Source: Paradevosia shaoguanensis (GTDB lineage: Bacteria > Pseudomonadota > Alphaproteobacteria > Rhizobiales > Devosiaceae). From it: 64,000 nucleotides of DNA. How positions within the stretch are numbered: the stretch's first letter is position 1; each line of letters begins with the position of its first letter. The position numbers and the translations under genes were made by a program. The stretch is from contig NZ_CP068983.1 in the NCBI RefSeq assembly GCF_016801025.1, forward strand, positions 1,488,001 to 1,552,000. The letters are read 5' to 3'. The notes beneath the pieces were generated by a model, which searched no databases, was not told the DNA's origin, and worked only from the letters and a program-made list of their open reading frames with translations. Below, in pieces: positions 17,358-27,854 of this stretch.

Positions 17358-18002
17358 ATGACCATGATCATCGCCGTGGACGGGCCGGCCGCCTCGGGCA
17401 AGGGCACGCTGGCGGGCGGGCTGGCCGGCTATTATCGCCTGCCGCACCTGGATACGGGCCTGCTCTATCGCGCCGTGGGCCGGGCCGTGGAAGCCTACGA
17501 GAACAAGCCCGAATTCGAGGCCATGGCCATCGAGGCGGCGCTGAACCTTCATGCCGACGATCTCGACCCCGAATTCCTCGTCGCCCAGAAGATCGGGAAC
17601 CTCGCCAGTAAAGTTGCGGTGATCGGGCCGGTGCGCAAGGCGCTCTTCCAGTACCAGCGCGACTTCGCGCTGCGTCCGGGCGGCGCGGTGCTCGACGGGC
17701 GCGACATCGGCACGGTGATCTGCCCCGAGGCCGACGTAAAGCTCTTCATCGTCGCCGATGCCCGGGCGCGGGCGGAGCGGCGGGCGCGCCAGTTCGCGGC
17801 ACGCGGCCAGGCGGTTGATTTCGAAACGCTCTATACCCAGATAGAGGAGCGGGATGCGCGGGATCGCGCCAATCCCAATGGCGGCTTCTACCCGGCGTCC
17901 GACGCATACTTGCTAGATACGACGCAACTGGATATAGAGGCCGCACTCCGCGCAGCCGTCGCGATCGTCGATGCGGTCATTGCGCGCAAGGCCGGGCACT
18001 AG
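17358..18002 (+). CDS. cmk: Cytidylate kinase
   Basis: This kinase phosphorylates CMP and dCMP from ATP in pyrimidine nucleotide salvage. The 214-residue protein has the P-loop GPAASGKGT (residues 8-16), the CMP-binding LDTGLLYRAVG, the GGAVLDGRDIGTVICPEAD segment, and lid arginines in ARARAERRARQ. It sits upstream of rpsA, a conserved order in many bacteria. The 200-base gap to the divergent FYDLN gene must hold both promoters; I see no further structure in it. Confidence 0.96.
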   Translation: MTMIIAVDGPAASGKGTLAGGLAGYYRLPHLDTGLLYRAVGRAVEAYENKPEFEAMAIEAALNLHADDLDPEFLVAQKIGNLASKVAVIGPVRKALFQYQRDFALRPGGAVLDGRDIGTVICPEADVKLFIVADARARAERRARQFAARGQAVDFETLYTQIEERDARDRANPNGGFYPASDAYLLDTTQLDIEAALRAAVAIVDAVIARKAGH

Positions 18003-18045
18003 CCCAAATCCATCCTTGCGGCACTGGACCACAGGTAACGGTCAC

Positions 18046-18076
18046 CAAAACGAACCGGCCGGCGCTTTCTTCGTTT
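18046..18076 (+). terminator. Possible terminator or leader hairpin between cmk and rpsA
   Basis: AAAACGAA and TTCGTTTT form an 8-bp AT-rich stem around a GC-rich centre containing CCGGCCGG. It lies 44 bases past cmk and 110 bases before rpsA. It may partly end cmk transcripts or form part of the long rpsA leader. Evidence is the repeat alone. Confidence 0.3.
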
Positions 18077-18185
18077 TATCAGAATCGGGATCTTGCGCCC
18101 CTGCACCGGGTCTGTCGGCATTTGCCGCGTCCGGACGCTCGATCCTTGGAAACCCTACGAACAACCGGTGCATCTGGAGAATAAT

Positions 18186-19883
18186 TTGGCACAGCAAACT
18201 GTGACTAAGGAAGATTTCGAAGCCCTCCTCATGGATAGCTTCGTGGATAACGAGCCGCTGGAAGGCACCGTTGTCAAAGGCAAGGTCATCGCCATCGAGA
18301 ACGACCTGGCCATTATCGATGTGGGCCTGAAGACTGAAGGCCGCATCGCGCTCAAGGAATTCGGCCAGGCTGGCCGTGACGGCACCATCAAGGTCGGCTC
18401 GGACGTCGAAGTCTATGTCGATCGCGTGGAAAACGCTGTCGGCGAAGCCGTTCTCTCGCGCGAGAAGGCTCGCCGCGAAGAGAGCTGGGTGCGCCTCGAA
18501 GAGATGCACAACAAGAACGAGCGCGTTGAAGGCGTCATCTTCAACCAGGTCAAGGGCGGCTTCACGGTCGACCTCGAAGGCGCCATCGCCTTCCTGCCGC
18601 GTTCGCAGGTGGACATCCGTCCGATCCGCGATATCGGCCCGCTCATGAACGTGCCGCAGCCGTTCCAGATCCTGAAGATGGACAAGCGTCGCGGCAATAT
18701 CGTCGTGTCGCGTCGCGCCATCCTCGAAGAGAGCCGCGCCGAGCAGCGTTCGGAAATCGTCCAGCAGCTCGAAGAAGGCCAGATCGTCGACGGCGTGGTC
18801 AAGAACATCACCGATTACGGTGCGTTCGTTGACCTCGGCGGCATCGACGGCCTGCTGCACGTCACCGACATCGCATGGCGTCGTGTCAACCACCCGTCCG
18901 AAGTGCTCTCGATCGGCGAGACCATCAAGGTCCAGATCGTTCGCATCAACCACGAGAGCCACCGCATCAGCCTCGGCATGAAGCAGCTCCAGGCTGATCC
19001 GTGGGAAGGCATTGCCGCCAAGTATCCGCTCGGCGCACGCTTCACCGGCCGCGTGACCAACATCACCGATTACGGCGCGTTCGTGGAACTGGAGCCGGGC
19101 ATCGAAGGCCTGATCCACGTCTCCGAAATGAGCTGGACCAAGAAGAACGTCCATCCGGGCAAGATCGTCTCGACCTCCCAGGAAGTCGAAGTCATGGTCC
19201 TGGAAGTCGATCCGGAGAAGCGCCGCATCTCGCTCGGTCTCAAGCAGACCCTGCAGAACCCGTGGGAAGCCTTCGCCGAGAAGCACCCGGTTGGCTCGAC
19301 CATCGAAGGCGAAGTCAAGAACAAGACCGAATTCGGCCTGTTCATCGGCCTGGAAGGCGACGTGGACGGCATGGTTCACCTCTCCGACCTGGACTGGCAG
19401 CGTCCGGGCGAGCAGGCTCTCGAGGACTACAATCGTGGCGACATGGTTCACGCCAAGGTTCTCGACGTCGATGTGGAGAAGGAGCGCATTTCGCTCGGCA
19501 TCAAGCAGGTCGGCAACGACCCGTATGAAGAAGCCGGCGATACCCTCAAGAAGGGCGCTGTGGTTACCGGCACCGTTACCGACGTCAATGACGGCGGCAT
19601 CGAAGTGAAGCTGGCCGACAGCGAAGTGACCGCCTTCATCCGTCGTGCCGACCTCAGCCGCGACCGCAACGACCAGCGCCCCGAGCGCTTCGCCAAGGGC
19701 GACAAGGTCGACGCACGCGTCACCCAGTACGACCGCAAGACCCACCGCATCTCCCTCTCCATCAAGGCGCTCGAAATCGCCGAGGAGAAGGAAGCCGTGG
19801 CTCAGTACGGTTCCTCGGATTCGGGCGCTTCGCTCGGCGACATCCTGGGCGCCGCCCTCAAGAGCAAGAGCGAAGAGAATTAA
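18186..19883 (+). CDS. rpsA: 30S ribosomal protein S1
   Basis: S1 binds mRNA on the small ribosomal subunit and helps start translation. The 565-residue protein has six S1 RNA-binding domains, starting near residues 22, 110, 200, 285, 372 and 460; the third and fourth share the motif NITDYGAFVXL. The start is a TTG at 18186 with GGAG nine bases upstream, matching the usual N-terminus (AQQTVTKEDFEALL). Codon use is visibly biased toward preferred codons compared with neighbours, as expected for high expression. A strong terminator follows. Confidence 0.96.
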   Translation: MAQQTVTKEDFEALLMDSFVDNEPLEGTVVKGKVIAIENDLAIIDVGLKTEGRIALKEFGQAGRDGTIKVGSDVEVYVDRVENAVGEAVLSREKARREESWVRLEEMHNKNERVEGVIFNQVKGGFTVDLEGAIAFLPRSQVDIRPIRDIGPLMNVPQPFQILKMDKRRGNIVVSRRAILEESRAEQRSEIVQQLEEGQIVDGVVKNITDYGAFVDLGGIDGLLHVTDIAWRRVNHPSEVLSIGETIKVQIVRINHESHRISLGMKQLQADPWEGIAAKYPLGARFTGRVTNITDYGAFVELEPGIEGLIHVSEMSWTKKNVHPGKIVSTSQEVEVMVLEVDPEKRRISLGLKQTLQNPWEAFAEKHPVGSTIEGEVKNKTEFGLFIGLEGDVDGMVHLSDLDWQRPGEQALEDYNRGDMVHAKVLDVDVEKERISLGIKQVGNDPYEEAGDTLKKGAVVTGTVTDVNDGGIEVKLADSEVTAFIRRADLSRDRNDQRPERFAKGDKVDARVTQYDRKTHRISLSIKALEIAEEKEAVAQYGSSDSGASLGDILGAALKSKSEEN

Positions 19884-19908
19884 TCTCTCGCCGGCTTGAA
19901 CCGATCGG

Positions 19909-19943
19909 GGCCCGCGCTGGCGACAGCGCGGGCCTTTCTTTTT
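19909..19943 (+). terminator. Strong intrinsic terminator of rpsA
   Basis: GGCCCGCGCTG and CAGCGCGGGCC form a perfect 11-bp stem with a GCGA tetraloop, followed by TTTCTTTTT. It lies 25 bases past the rpsA stop. Confidence 0.95.
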
Positions 19944-19958
19944 GGACTTTTCGGGATC

Positions 19959-20462
19959 ATGACGCGACAGACAAGATGGCGGCCGATGGCGGCGGACGAC
20001 CTGGCTGCGGTAGAGGCGATCGCGGCGCAGGTGCATCCAGGGTTTTTCGAGGCGCCGGAAGTCTTCGCCGAGCGGCAGGCGCTTTATCCTCTGGGAACCC
20101 ACCTTCTCGAAATCGACGGCGCGCCCTCCGGCTACATGCTCAGCCACCCCTGGCGTTTCCGGCGTCTGCCGGCGCTCAATTCGCTGCTGGAGACGATCCC
20201 GGCGGAAGCGGACACCTATTACATCCACGACCTGGCCCTGTTACCGACCGCCCGCGGGACGGGCGCGGCCGGAAAGATCGTGGCGCAACTGACCGAACTC
20301 GCGTGCGAAAAGGGTTTTGCGACGATGAGCCTCGTCGCCGTCAACGGCTCGCTGGGTTTCTGGCGCAAACAGGGATTTATGCCGATTGACGCTCCCGAGC
20401 TGGCAGAAAAGCTTGCCAGCTACGAGGACGCGGCTCGGTTCATGGTGAAGTCACTGACTTGA
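19959..20462 (+). CDS. GNAT family N-acetyltransferase
   Basis: A 167-residue acetyl-CoA dependent acetyltransferase of unknown substrate. The acetyl-CoA binding motif is YYIHDLALLPTARGTGAAGK near residue 87, followed by the helix and the SLVAVNGSLGFWRKQGF end seen in the family. The ATG at 19959 is chosen because the longer frame would start inside the rpsA terminator. It stands alone between that terminator and the brnTA locus. Confidence 0.85.
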   Translation: MTRQTRWRPMAADDLAAVEAIAAQVHPGFFEAPEVFAERQALYPLGTHLLEIDGAPSGYMLSHPWRFRRLPALNSLLETIPAEADTYYIHDLALLPTARGTGAAGKIVAQLTELACEKGFATMSLVAVNGSLGFWRKQGFMPIDAPELAEKLASYEDAARFMVKSLT

Positions 20463-20474
20463 AACCGGAGCGCG

Positions 20475-20500
20475 TTGTAACTACAATTCTGGAGTTACAA
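20475..20500. promoter_or_regulatory. Probable BrnA operator upstream of brnT
   Basis: TTGTAACT and AGTTACAA form a perfect 8-bp inverted repeat with a 10-base spacer. It ends two bases before the brnT start and covers its GGAG ribosome site. BrnA-type antitoxins autoregulate by binding palindromes at this place. Confidence 0.6.
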
Positions 20501-20501
20501 T

Positions 20502-20804
20502 TTGCGGCTCGAGTGGGACGAGGACAAGAACGAGTCCAACTGGTGAAGGCACCATGTAAGATTCGAGACGGCCGCACACGCGCTGTTTGACCCCTTTGCG
20601 ATCGATGAGCGCGACCGCGATATCGCGAGCGAAAGCTGGCGGAGGATGATCGCCGAGGTCGGCGCGGATTTGCTCTTCATCGTCTACGCGATCGAGGAAA
20701 ACCATGACCAGATCGAAACCATCAGGATCATCTCGGCCCGCTACGCCTCGCGAAGCGAGCGTAGACGCTATGAAACCGCCAAGGATCGTGCGCTACGAAC
20801 TTGA
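20502..20804 (+). pseudogene. brnT: BrnT-type toxin with in-frame stop
   Basis: The frame from a TTG at 20502 (GGAG seven bases upstream) encodes a BrnT-like RNase toxin: it begins RLEWDEDKNESNW, resumes HHVRFETAAHALFDPFAIDE, and ends IRIISARYASRSERRRYE, all family signatures. It is interrupted by a TGA at 20544-20546 (codon 15). No in-frame ATG, GTG or TTG lies close after the stop, so a full toxin is not expected. The reading frame is otherwise intact for 100 codons, so the stop is recent, or is a sequence error. The antitoxin gene begins inside the 3' end. Confidence 0.8.
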
Positions 20805-21111
20805 CCCGCTCAATCCACCACCTCTTACCGAGGAGCAACAAAAGGAACTGGAGGCTCTCCGCCTCAAGACAGACGCGGATATCGACTTTTCCGACATGCC
20901 TGAAGCCGACGACGCCTTCTTCGAACAGGCGGTGCCGGGGCGGTTCTATCGACGGCTCAAGCAGCAACTCACCCTTCGGATCGATGCCGATCTCATTGCC
21001 TGGTTCAAGCAGGAGGCCGGGGGGGATGGCCGGGGTTACCAGACCCGCATCAATCAGGCTTTGCGCGAATATGTCGTGAGTAAGCAGCAGGCGCGGAAGA
21101 AGGCCGGCTGA
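20770..21111 (+). CDS. brnA: BrnA-type antitoxin
   Basis: A 113-residue antitoxin that neutralises BrnT and represses the brnTA promoter. The N-terminus (MKPPRIVRYELDPLNPPPL) and the acidic linker with DFSDMPEADDAFF are the toxin-binding part; the C-terminus (LTLRIDADLIAWFK, then YQTRINQALREYV) is a ribbon-helix-helix DNA-binding fold. I use the ATG at 20770, which matches the family N-terminus, over an in-frame ATG at 20704. It overlaps the broken brnT by 35 bases. It appears intact. Confidence 0.88.
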   Translation: MKPPRIVRYELDPLNPPPLTEEQQKELEALRLKTDADIDFSDMPEADDAFFEQAVPGRFYRRLKQQLTLRIDADLIAWFKQEAGGDGRGYQTRINQALREYVVSKQQARKKAG

Positions 21112-21182
21112 GCGGCCGGCCTTGCATTTGCCCCAAGGCGCGCGTAACTGCCGTCAGGAACTGGTTTTTGTCGGAAGGCGCC

Positions 21183-22154
21183 ATGACCAACGAGACGACA
21201 CCCGAGCCGGCTGCGCCGCGTCAGAGCCCCGAGGCCATCGTGGCGACGAGCGTGTTGCGGCGATCGCGGTCGCGCTGGCGGATCGCGGCGTTCCTGGCGC
21301 TGGCTTTGGCGGTGATCGCAATGGTCGGGCGCTTCGCCATCGAGCAGACGGCGGGCGGCTCGGACACCATTGCGCGGGTCAATATCGACGGCACGATCGC
21401 GACCGATCCGGCGCGGCTCAAGGTCCTCAGCGACCTGGGCGAGGATGATCACGTCAAGGCGGTGATCGTGGCCATCAACTCGCCGGGCGGCACGACGGCG
21501 GGTGGCGAGGAACTCTACGAGGCGCTCTCGGCCTTGCGCGAAAAGAAGCCGGTCGTAGCGGTCATCAAGGAACTGGGCGCTTCGGCGGCCTACATGACGG
21601 CCATTGCCTCGGACCGCATCTTTGCGCGGCGGCTTTCGATCGTGGGCTCGATCGGCGTGCTCTACCAGAACGTGGATGCCGGCAAGCTCATGGAGACCAT
21701 CGGGGTCAGCATGGAGAAGGTGGCGACTGGCCCGCTCAAGGCCGAGCCGGACTTTACCGGGCCGATCAAGCCGGAAGTGCGGGCCAGTCTGGAATCGCTG
21801 GTCGGCGACAGCTTCAACTGGTTCGTGGACATCGTCGCCGAGCGGCGCGGGCTGACGCGCCCGCAGACGCTGGCGCTGGCGGATGGACGTATCGTCACAG
21901 GCCGGCAGGGCATCGAGAACAAGCTGATCGACGCCATCGGCGGGGAAGCGGAGGCGATCGCCTGGCTCCAGGACGAGCGCAACGTGCCCGCAAAGCTGCC
22001 GGTCCAGAGCCGTTATCCACTGCCCGACCAGGGATTTGGCTGGTTCGGCAAGCTCATCGGCTCGCAGGCGCGTAGTGCTTTGGGATTAAATCCGACCGGC
22101 CCTATCGTGCTTGACGGGCTTGTTTCGCTTTGGCAGGTTGGACCAGCATCTTGA
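21183..22154 (+). CDS. sppA: Signal peptide peptidase SppA, S49 family
   Basis: A 323-residue inner-membrane protease that digests leftover signal peptides in the periplasm. It has one N-terminal membrane helix ([17 protein letters not shown], about residues 34-50), then the S49 domain: [17 protein letters not shown], the nucleophile region [25 protein letters not shown], and the Lys region [16 protein letters not shown]. The ATG at 21183 follows CGGAAGG and is preferred over a TTG five codons earlier. It lies upstream of ihfB, a common alphaproteobacterial order. Confidence 0.93.
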   Translation: MTNETTPEPAAPRQSPEAIVATSVLRRSRSRWRIAAFLALALAVIAMVGRFAIEQTAGGSDTIARVNIDGTIATDPARLKVLSDLGEDDHVKAVIVAINSPGGTTAGGEELYEALSALREKKPVVAVIKELGASAAYMTAIASDRIFARRLSIVGSIGVLYQNVDAGKLMETIGVSMEKVATGPLKAEPDFTGPIKPEVRASLESLVGDSFNWFVDIVAERRGLTRPQTLALADGRIVTGRQGIENKLIDAIGGEAEAIAWLQDERNVPAKLPVQSRYPLPDQGFGWFGKLIGSQARSALGLNPTGPIVLDGLVSLWQVGPAS

Positions 22155-22191
22155 GGCAGGCATTCCAGCGGCAACGCAACCGGGGACGGCG

Positions 22192-22473
22192 ATGATTAAA
22201 TCCGAACTCGTACAAAAGCTTGCGGAAGAAAACCCGCACCTGTTTCAGCGGGACATCGAGAACATCGTCAATGCCATTCTCGACGAGGTCGGCGACGCCA
22301 TGGCGCGCGGCGACCGGGTCGAGCTGCGCGGCTTCGGCGCCTTCTCGGTCAAGAACCGCCCGGCCCGCGTGGGCCGCAATCCGCGCACCGGCGAACAGGT
22401 GGATGTCGGCGAGAAGTACGTGCCCCAGTTCAAGGCCGGCAAGGAGATCCGCGAACGGCTGAACCGCGACTAG
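22192..22473 (+). CDS. ihfB: Integration host factor beta subunit
   Basis: A 93-residue nucleoid DNA-bending protein that works as a heterodimer with IhfA. It shows the HU/IHF fold: [17 protein letters not shown] at the start, [20 protein letters not shown] in the beta arms, and the Pro-containing arm tip RNPRTGE. The start at 22192 matches the family; an upstream extension in the same frame is not credible. It follows sppA by 37 bases and precedes lapA. Confidence 0.95.
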   Translation: MIKSELVQKLAEENPHLFQRDIENIVNAILDEVGDAMARGDRVELRGFGAFSVKNRPARVGRNPRTGEQVDVGEKYVPQFKAGKEIRERLNRD

Positions 22474-22503
22474 CGGTTGCGTTCGCATCGGGACGACGGG
22501 TCA

Positions 22504-22869
22504 ATGGTCAAACGCATCGTGGGTTGGGTCGTCCTCGTGCCGCTTTGCGTGCTGCTGATCCTGTTCGCCCTGGCGAACCGGCAATTGGTGATCGTCAATT
22601 TCAACCCGTTCATGCCCTCGGCCACGCTGACCCAGCCCGGTTTCGGCGTGCCGCTCTTCCTCGTCATCTATATCGTGCTGCTCCTGGGTGTCATCGCCGG
22701 GGGCATCGCCACCTGGTTCGCGCAGGGCAAGGTGCGGCAGGAAAAGCGCCACTGGCGCAAGGAAGCCGAAACGCTCACGCGCGAGCTGGAAAGCCTGCGC
22801 AAGAGCACCGGCCAGATCGCCGGACGCAACGCCCTCGCCGAAGTCGATGACATTCTCGGCAAAACCTAG
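22504..22869 (+). CDS. lapA: LapA-domain inner-membrane protein (DUF1049)
   Basis: A 121-residue protein with two membrane helices (VGWVVLVPLCVLLILFALA and PLFLVIYIVLLLGVIAGGI) and a cytoplasmic coiled-coil tail rich in Lys, Arg and Glu. It matches the LapA domain; in E. coli LapA/YciS works with LapB in lipopolysaccharide assembly. The position next to ihfB is conserved in many Proteobacteria. The alphaproteobacterial role has been less studied, so the symbol follows the domain. Confidence 0.85.
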   Translation: MVKRIVGWVVLVPLCVLLILFALANRQLVIVNFNPFMPSATLTQPGFGVPLFLVIYIVLLLGVIAGGIATWFAQGKVRQEKRHWRKEAETLTRELESLRKSTGQIAGRNALAEVDDILGKT

Positions 22870-22896
22870 GCTCCAAGCTCCCTCAAAATACCCACG

Positions 22897-23550
22897 ATGA
22901 GCACGCAACCCATCATCAAAATCTGTGGCATCAAGACGCCTGAAATCCTTGAAGCTGCAATCGATGCCGGCGCAGACATGGTCGGCTTCGCCCATTTCCC
23001 GCGCTCGCCGCGCCATGTCGATATCGAGACCATAGCCGATCTCATCTCGCAGGCGCGGGGGCGGGTCGAGACCTGTGTCCTGCTGGTCAATCCCGACAAT
23101 TCGGCGGTGGCCGAGATCGCGGCGCTCGGACCGGACTGGCTGCAGCTCCATGGGCCGGAAACGCCCCATCGGGTGGAAGCCATCCGGGCGGAAGCGGGCA
23201 TCTCGATCATGAAGGCGCTGCCGGTCGGATCGACCGAGGACCTGGCGCAGCTTCCGGCGTTCCTGGACGTCGCCGACCGCATCCTGCTCGACGCCAAGCC
23301 GCCCAAGGGTGCCGACAGGCCCGGCGGGCTGGGCGTGCCGTTCGATTGGTCGCTGCTCAAGGCGCTTGACCCGGCAATCGCATTCATGCTTTCGGGAGGG
23401 CTGACGCCTGACACGGTGGCAGAGGCCATCCAGCGGGTGCAGCCTTTCGGCATTGACGTCTCCTCCGGGGTGGAAACGGCGCCGGGCGAAAAAGATGCTC
23501 GGCTCATCGCAGCCTTCATCCGCAATGCCCGCATGGCGGCGGCCGCCTGA
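22897..23550 (+). CDS. trpF: Phosphoribosylanthranilate isomerase
   Basis: TrpF carries out the Amadori rearrangement of phosphoribosyl-anthranilate, the third step of tryptophan synthesis. The 217-residue TIM barrel has the active Cys in [43 protein letters not shown], and the phosphate-binding [12 protein letters not shown] and [10 protein letters not shown]. It opens a trpF-trpB-trpA operon, with 19 bases before the trpB start. Confidence 0.96.
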   Translation: MSTQPIIKICGIKTPEILEAAIDAGADMVGFAHFPRSPRHVDIETIADLISQARGRVETCVLLVNPDNSAVAEIAALGPDWLQLHGPETPHRVEAIRAEAGISIMKALPVGSTEDLAQLPAFLDVADRILLDAKPPKGADRPGGLGVPFDWSLLKALDPAIAFMLSGGLTPDTVAEAIQRVQPFGIDVSSGVETAPGEKDARLIAAFIRNARMAAAA

Positions 23551-23569
23551 ACATAAAGGACTTTTCAAA

Positions 23570-24789
<1,220 letters not shown>

Positions 24790-24793
<4 letters not shown>

Positions 24794-25614
24794 CCTCGCG
24801 TATCGACGCGCGCTTCGCCGCGCTCAAGGCGGAGAACCGTCCGGCCCTGGTCACGTTCGTCATGGCGGGCGACCCGGATTTCGACACGGCCCAGGAAGTG
24901 CTGGCGGCCCTGCCGGCGGCCGGCGCAGACGTCATCGAACTCGGCATGCCGTTTTCGGACCCGATGGCCGATGGCGTTGCCATCCAGCTCGCCGGACAGC
25001 GGGCGCTGGCCAATGGCCAGACACTCAACAAGACGCTCGACATGGTGCGCACCTTCCGCAAGGGCGACCAGAAGACGCCGATCATCCTCATGGGTTACTA
25101 CAACCCGATCTTCATCCATGGCGTGGATGCCTTCATCGAGGACGCGGTGGATGCGGGCGTTGACGGGCTCATCGTCGTCGACCTGCCGGCCGAGGAAGAC
25201 GAGGAATTGTGCATTCCCGCGCTCAAGGCAGGGCTCAACTTCATTCGCCTGACGACGCCGACGACGGACGACAAGCGCCTGCCGGTCGTGCTCAAGAACA
25301 CGTCGGGCTTCGTCTACTACGTCTCGATGACCGGCATTACCGGCGCGGCGATCAAGAACCGCGCCGCGGTTGGCGAAGCGGTGCAGCGGATCAAGCGGCA
25401 TACGCCGCTCCCGGTGGCCGTGGGCTTCGGCATCAAGACCTCCGAAGATGCCGAGAAGATCGGCCGGGACGCGGACGGGATCGTGGTGGGCTCGGTGCTG
25501 GTCAATGCCATTGCCGAGAGCCTCGAGAACGGCAAGGCGACGCGGGTGACCGTGCCGGCGGTGACGGACCTGGTTTCGGCGCTCTCGGCCGGCGTCAAGC
25601 GGGCGCGCGCCTGA
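24790..25614 (+). CDS. trpA: Tryptophan synthase alpha chain
   Basis: TrpA cleaves indole-3-glycerol phosphate and channels indole to TrpB. The 274-residue TIM barrel has the catalytic Glu in [16 protein letters not shown], Asp in [24 protein letters not shown], and the phosphate-binding [11 protein letters not shown] and [10 protein letters not shown]. It is translationally coupled to trpB. accD follows 138 bases later, as in related Hyphomicrobiales. Confidence 0.97.
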
Positions 25615-25752
25615 CGGCGCGCCTCCCCTAAGCGGCGTGGGTTAATCCACAAGGCCAGCCGTGCTTTGCGCCGCGGGGCGCATGCTGATAATATTCGCCA
25701 CAATTGATGCCTATGTGCCGCAGGGCCAAGGCATAGCAGCGAGGAATTGCTC

Positions 25753-26724
25753 ATGAACTGGATCAGTAACATGGTCCCCCCGAAGATCCGGTCGTTCCTG
25801 AACAAGCGGGAAACGCCGGAGAATCTCTGGGTCAAGGACCCGGAATCGGGGGAGATGGTGTTCTATCGGGATCTTGAGGCCAACCAGTGGGTTGTGCCCA
25901 ATTCCGGCTACCACATGAAGATCAAGGCCAAGGACCGCCTGGCCACGTTCCTTGACGGCGGCAAGTACGAGAGCATCCCGCTGCCGGCCGTGCCGCTCGA
26001 TCCGCTGAAGTTCCGCGATCAGAAGCGCTATACCGACAAGCTCAAGGAAGCGCGCAACAAGACCGGCATGGACGATGCCGTGCTGGTTGCCGCCGGCAAG
26101 CTTTTCGGGCTCGACGTGACCGTCGCCGTCCAGGATTTCGACTTCATGGGCGGCTCGCTCGGCATGGCTGCCGGGCAGGCGATCATCACAGGCCTCGAAA
26201 CCGCGGCCCAGCGCAAGACGCCGTTCATCCTCTTTGCGGCCTCGGGTGGCGCGCGCATGCAGGAGGGCATTCTTTCCCTCATGCAGATGCCGCGCACGAC
26301 CGTGGCGGTGCTGCGCCTGCGCGAAGCGGGGCTGCCGTTCTTCGTGGTCTTCACCAACCCGACCACGGGCGGCGTCACGGCCTCCTATGCCATGCTGGGC
26401 GACGTGCACCTGGCCGAGCCGGGCGCGCTCATCTGCTTTGCCGGCCCGCGCGTCATCGAGCAGACCATACGCGAGAAGCTGCCCAAGGGCTTTCAGCGCT
26501 CGGAATACCTTTATGACCACGGGATGGTGGACGCCGTCGTGCACCGCCATAACCTGCGCCCGACCATCGGCTCGATGGCGGCCATGTTCATGAAGCATGC
26601 GGCTCCGGCGGACCTCTCGGTTCCGGCCCCCGTGCCGACGATCTCGATGCGCGACGCGGCCATTGCCGCCGAGGGTGACGACGACCTGACGGTGGCGCCG
26701 CCAGAAGCCGCGCACGCGGAATAA
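25753..26724 (+). CDS. accD: Acetyl-CoA carboxylase carboxyltransferase beta subunit
   Basis: AccD, with AccA, transfers carboxyl from biotin to acetyl-CoA in the first step of fatty-acid synthesis. The 323-residue protein has the carboxyltransferase core ([60 protein letters not shown]). The N-terminal zinc ribbon is degenerate: all four usual Cys positions are replaced ([21 protein letters not shown]), and the only Cys lies in the core. The ATG at 25753 follows GAGGAA. The C-terminal 40 residues are a Pro/Ala-rich tail. The usual neighbour folC is not next door. Confidence 0.96.
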   Translation: MNWISNMVPPKIRSFLNKRETPENLWVKDPESGEMVFYRDLEANQWVVPNSGYHMKIKAKDRLATFLDGGKYESIPLPAVPLDPLKFRDQKRYTDKLKEARNKTGMDDAVLVAAGKLFGLDVTVAVQDFDFMGGSLGMAAGQAIITGLETAAQRKTPFILFAASGGARMQEGILSLMQMPRTTVAVLRLREAGLPFFVVFTNPTTGGVTASYAMLGDVHLAEPGALICFAGPRVIEQTIREKLPKGFQRSEYLYDHGMVDAVVHRHNLRPTIGSMAAMFMKHAAPADLSVPAPVPTISMRDAAIAAEGDDDLTVAPPEAAHAE

Positions 26725-26768
26725 TCATTTGAGCTAAAGGTGTGGGCGCTTACGGCGCCCCACCCCTT

Positions 26769-26784
26769 CCCGGCCTTCGCCGGG
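26769..26784. repeat. Short hairpin between accD and the CDF gene
   Basis: CCCGGC and GCCGGG flank a CTTC loop, in a short convergent intergenic region of 85 bases. It resembles the CCCCGG palindromes elsewhere in the window but is shorter. It may contribute to transcription ending on either side. Confidence 0.4.
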
Positions 26785-26809
26785 CAAGAGAAATCGGGTG
26801 CCTTGCGCC

Positions 26810-27715
26810 CTAAATCACGACAATACCGGAATGCTTGGCCTTGTCCTCGGGCTCGACATGGATCGTGACCGTGGCGTCGGATTCGGCTTCGCGCAGCTTG
26901 GCTTCGATGCGGTCGCAGATGACGTGGGCCGCTTCCACGGTCATCGAGCCGGGGACGACGAGATGAAACTCGATGAAGGTGGCGCTGCCCGCCTGGCGGG
27001 TGCGGATATCGTGGGCTTCGATGGCGCCTTCGGCATTGGCCGAGATGATCTCCTTGATGCGCATCAGCTGGCGGGCGTCGACGGCGACGTCCATGAGGCC
27101 GATGACGCTGTCGCGCAGGAGCTGCCAGCCCGACCAGAGGATGGAGAGGCCGACCAGCGCGGCAAGGATGGCGTCGAGCCGCTGCCAGCCAGTGATGATG
27201 ACGAGGCCCACACCCACCAGCACGCCGAAGGTCGAGATGACGTCGGTGAGCAGGTGCTTGCCATCGGCCTGCAGCGCCGGCGAGCGCTCGCGGCGGCCGC
27301 GGCTGATGAGGAGATAGGCCCAGGCCATGTTGAGCACGGAGGCGATGACGCTGACGGCAAGGCCCAGCGGATCGGCAACGAAGGCGCGCGGGGACATGAA
27401 GCCGTAATAGGCCTCACGGAAGATCAGCAGCGCGGCGACGACGATAAAGACGCCGACGATAACGGCCGAGAAGTATTCGGCCTTGTGATAGCCATAGGGC
27501 AGTGTGTCGTTGGCCGGGCGGGCGGCGAGGCGGACGGCGATGAGCGTCACCACGGCCGTCACCACGTTGACGACGCTTTCCAGGGCATCCGAGAAGAGCG
27601 CGATACTACCGGTGGCCCAGGCGGCAAAACCCTTGAGCCCGAGCACCACCACCCCGACCACGAGACTGCCCATAGCCAGTTGCAATGCGACGGGGGAATG
27701 CGTGTGCCGTGCCAT
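26810..27715 (-). CDS. Cation diffusion facilitator family metal transporter
   Basis: A 301-residue inner-membrane exporter of divalent metals by proton antiport. Six membrane segments lie in residues 10-210, with metal-site signatures ALFSDALESVVNV in helix 2 and ADGKHLLTDVIST in helix 5, then a C-terminal cytoplasmic ferredoxin-like domain (THIR-like IRTRQAGSATFIEFHLVV). The start at 27715 (ARHTHSPVALQ) gives a normal length; the longer frame lacks homologous content. Metal choice among Zn, Fe, Co and Mn is not decided by the sequence. It is divergent from the second cobalamin block, so cobalt is worth considering. Confidence 0.9.
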   Translation of the reverse strand: MARHTHSPVALQLAMGSLVVGVVVLGLKGFAAWATGSIALFSDALESVVNVVTAVVTLIAVRLAARPANDTLPYGYHKAEYFSAVIVGVFIVVAALLIFREAYYGFMSPRAFVADPLGLAVSVIASVLNMAWAYLLISRGRRERSPALQADGKHLLTDVISTFGVLVGVGLVIITGWQRLDAILAALVGLSILWSGWQLLRDSVIGLMDVAVDARQLMRIKEIISANAEGAIEAHDIRTRQAGSATFIEFHLVVPGSMTVEAAHVICDRIEAKLREAESDATVTIHVEPEDKAKHSGIVVI

Positions 27716-27854
27716 GAAGCGTCTCGAATTGGGGAACGTCCGCCCTCCTAGCGGGCAGTTTTGACGCTGGCAACGCCTATCTTTGCAAGTGGTTTTAGGA
27801 GGCATTCGCAACAGCCCGAAACCGGCGGTTGACCGGGGCTTTGCACGTGCCTAG

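Noticed and set aside
18042-20228. Long open frame (728 codons) on the minus strand opposite rpsA
   Set aside because: It is a shadow of rpsA codon bias: it mirrors the S1 repeats, has no family motif and would overlap a strong terminator and the next gene.
20704-20769. Upstream ATG for brnA at 20704
   Set aside because: It would add 22 residues unlike any BrnA N-terminus and lies inside the brnT reading frame; the ATG at 20770 matches the family.
23453-23569. Longer trpB frame starting at 23453
   Set aside because: It reads back through the end of trpF in another frame; the GTG at 23570 has a ribosome site and the conserved N-terminus.
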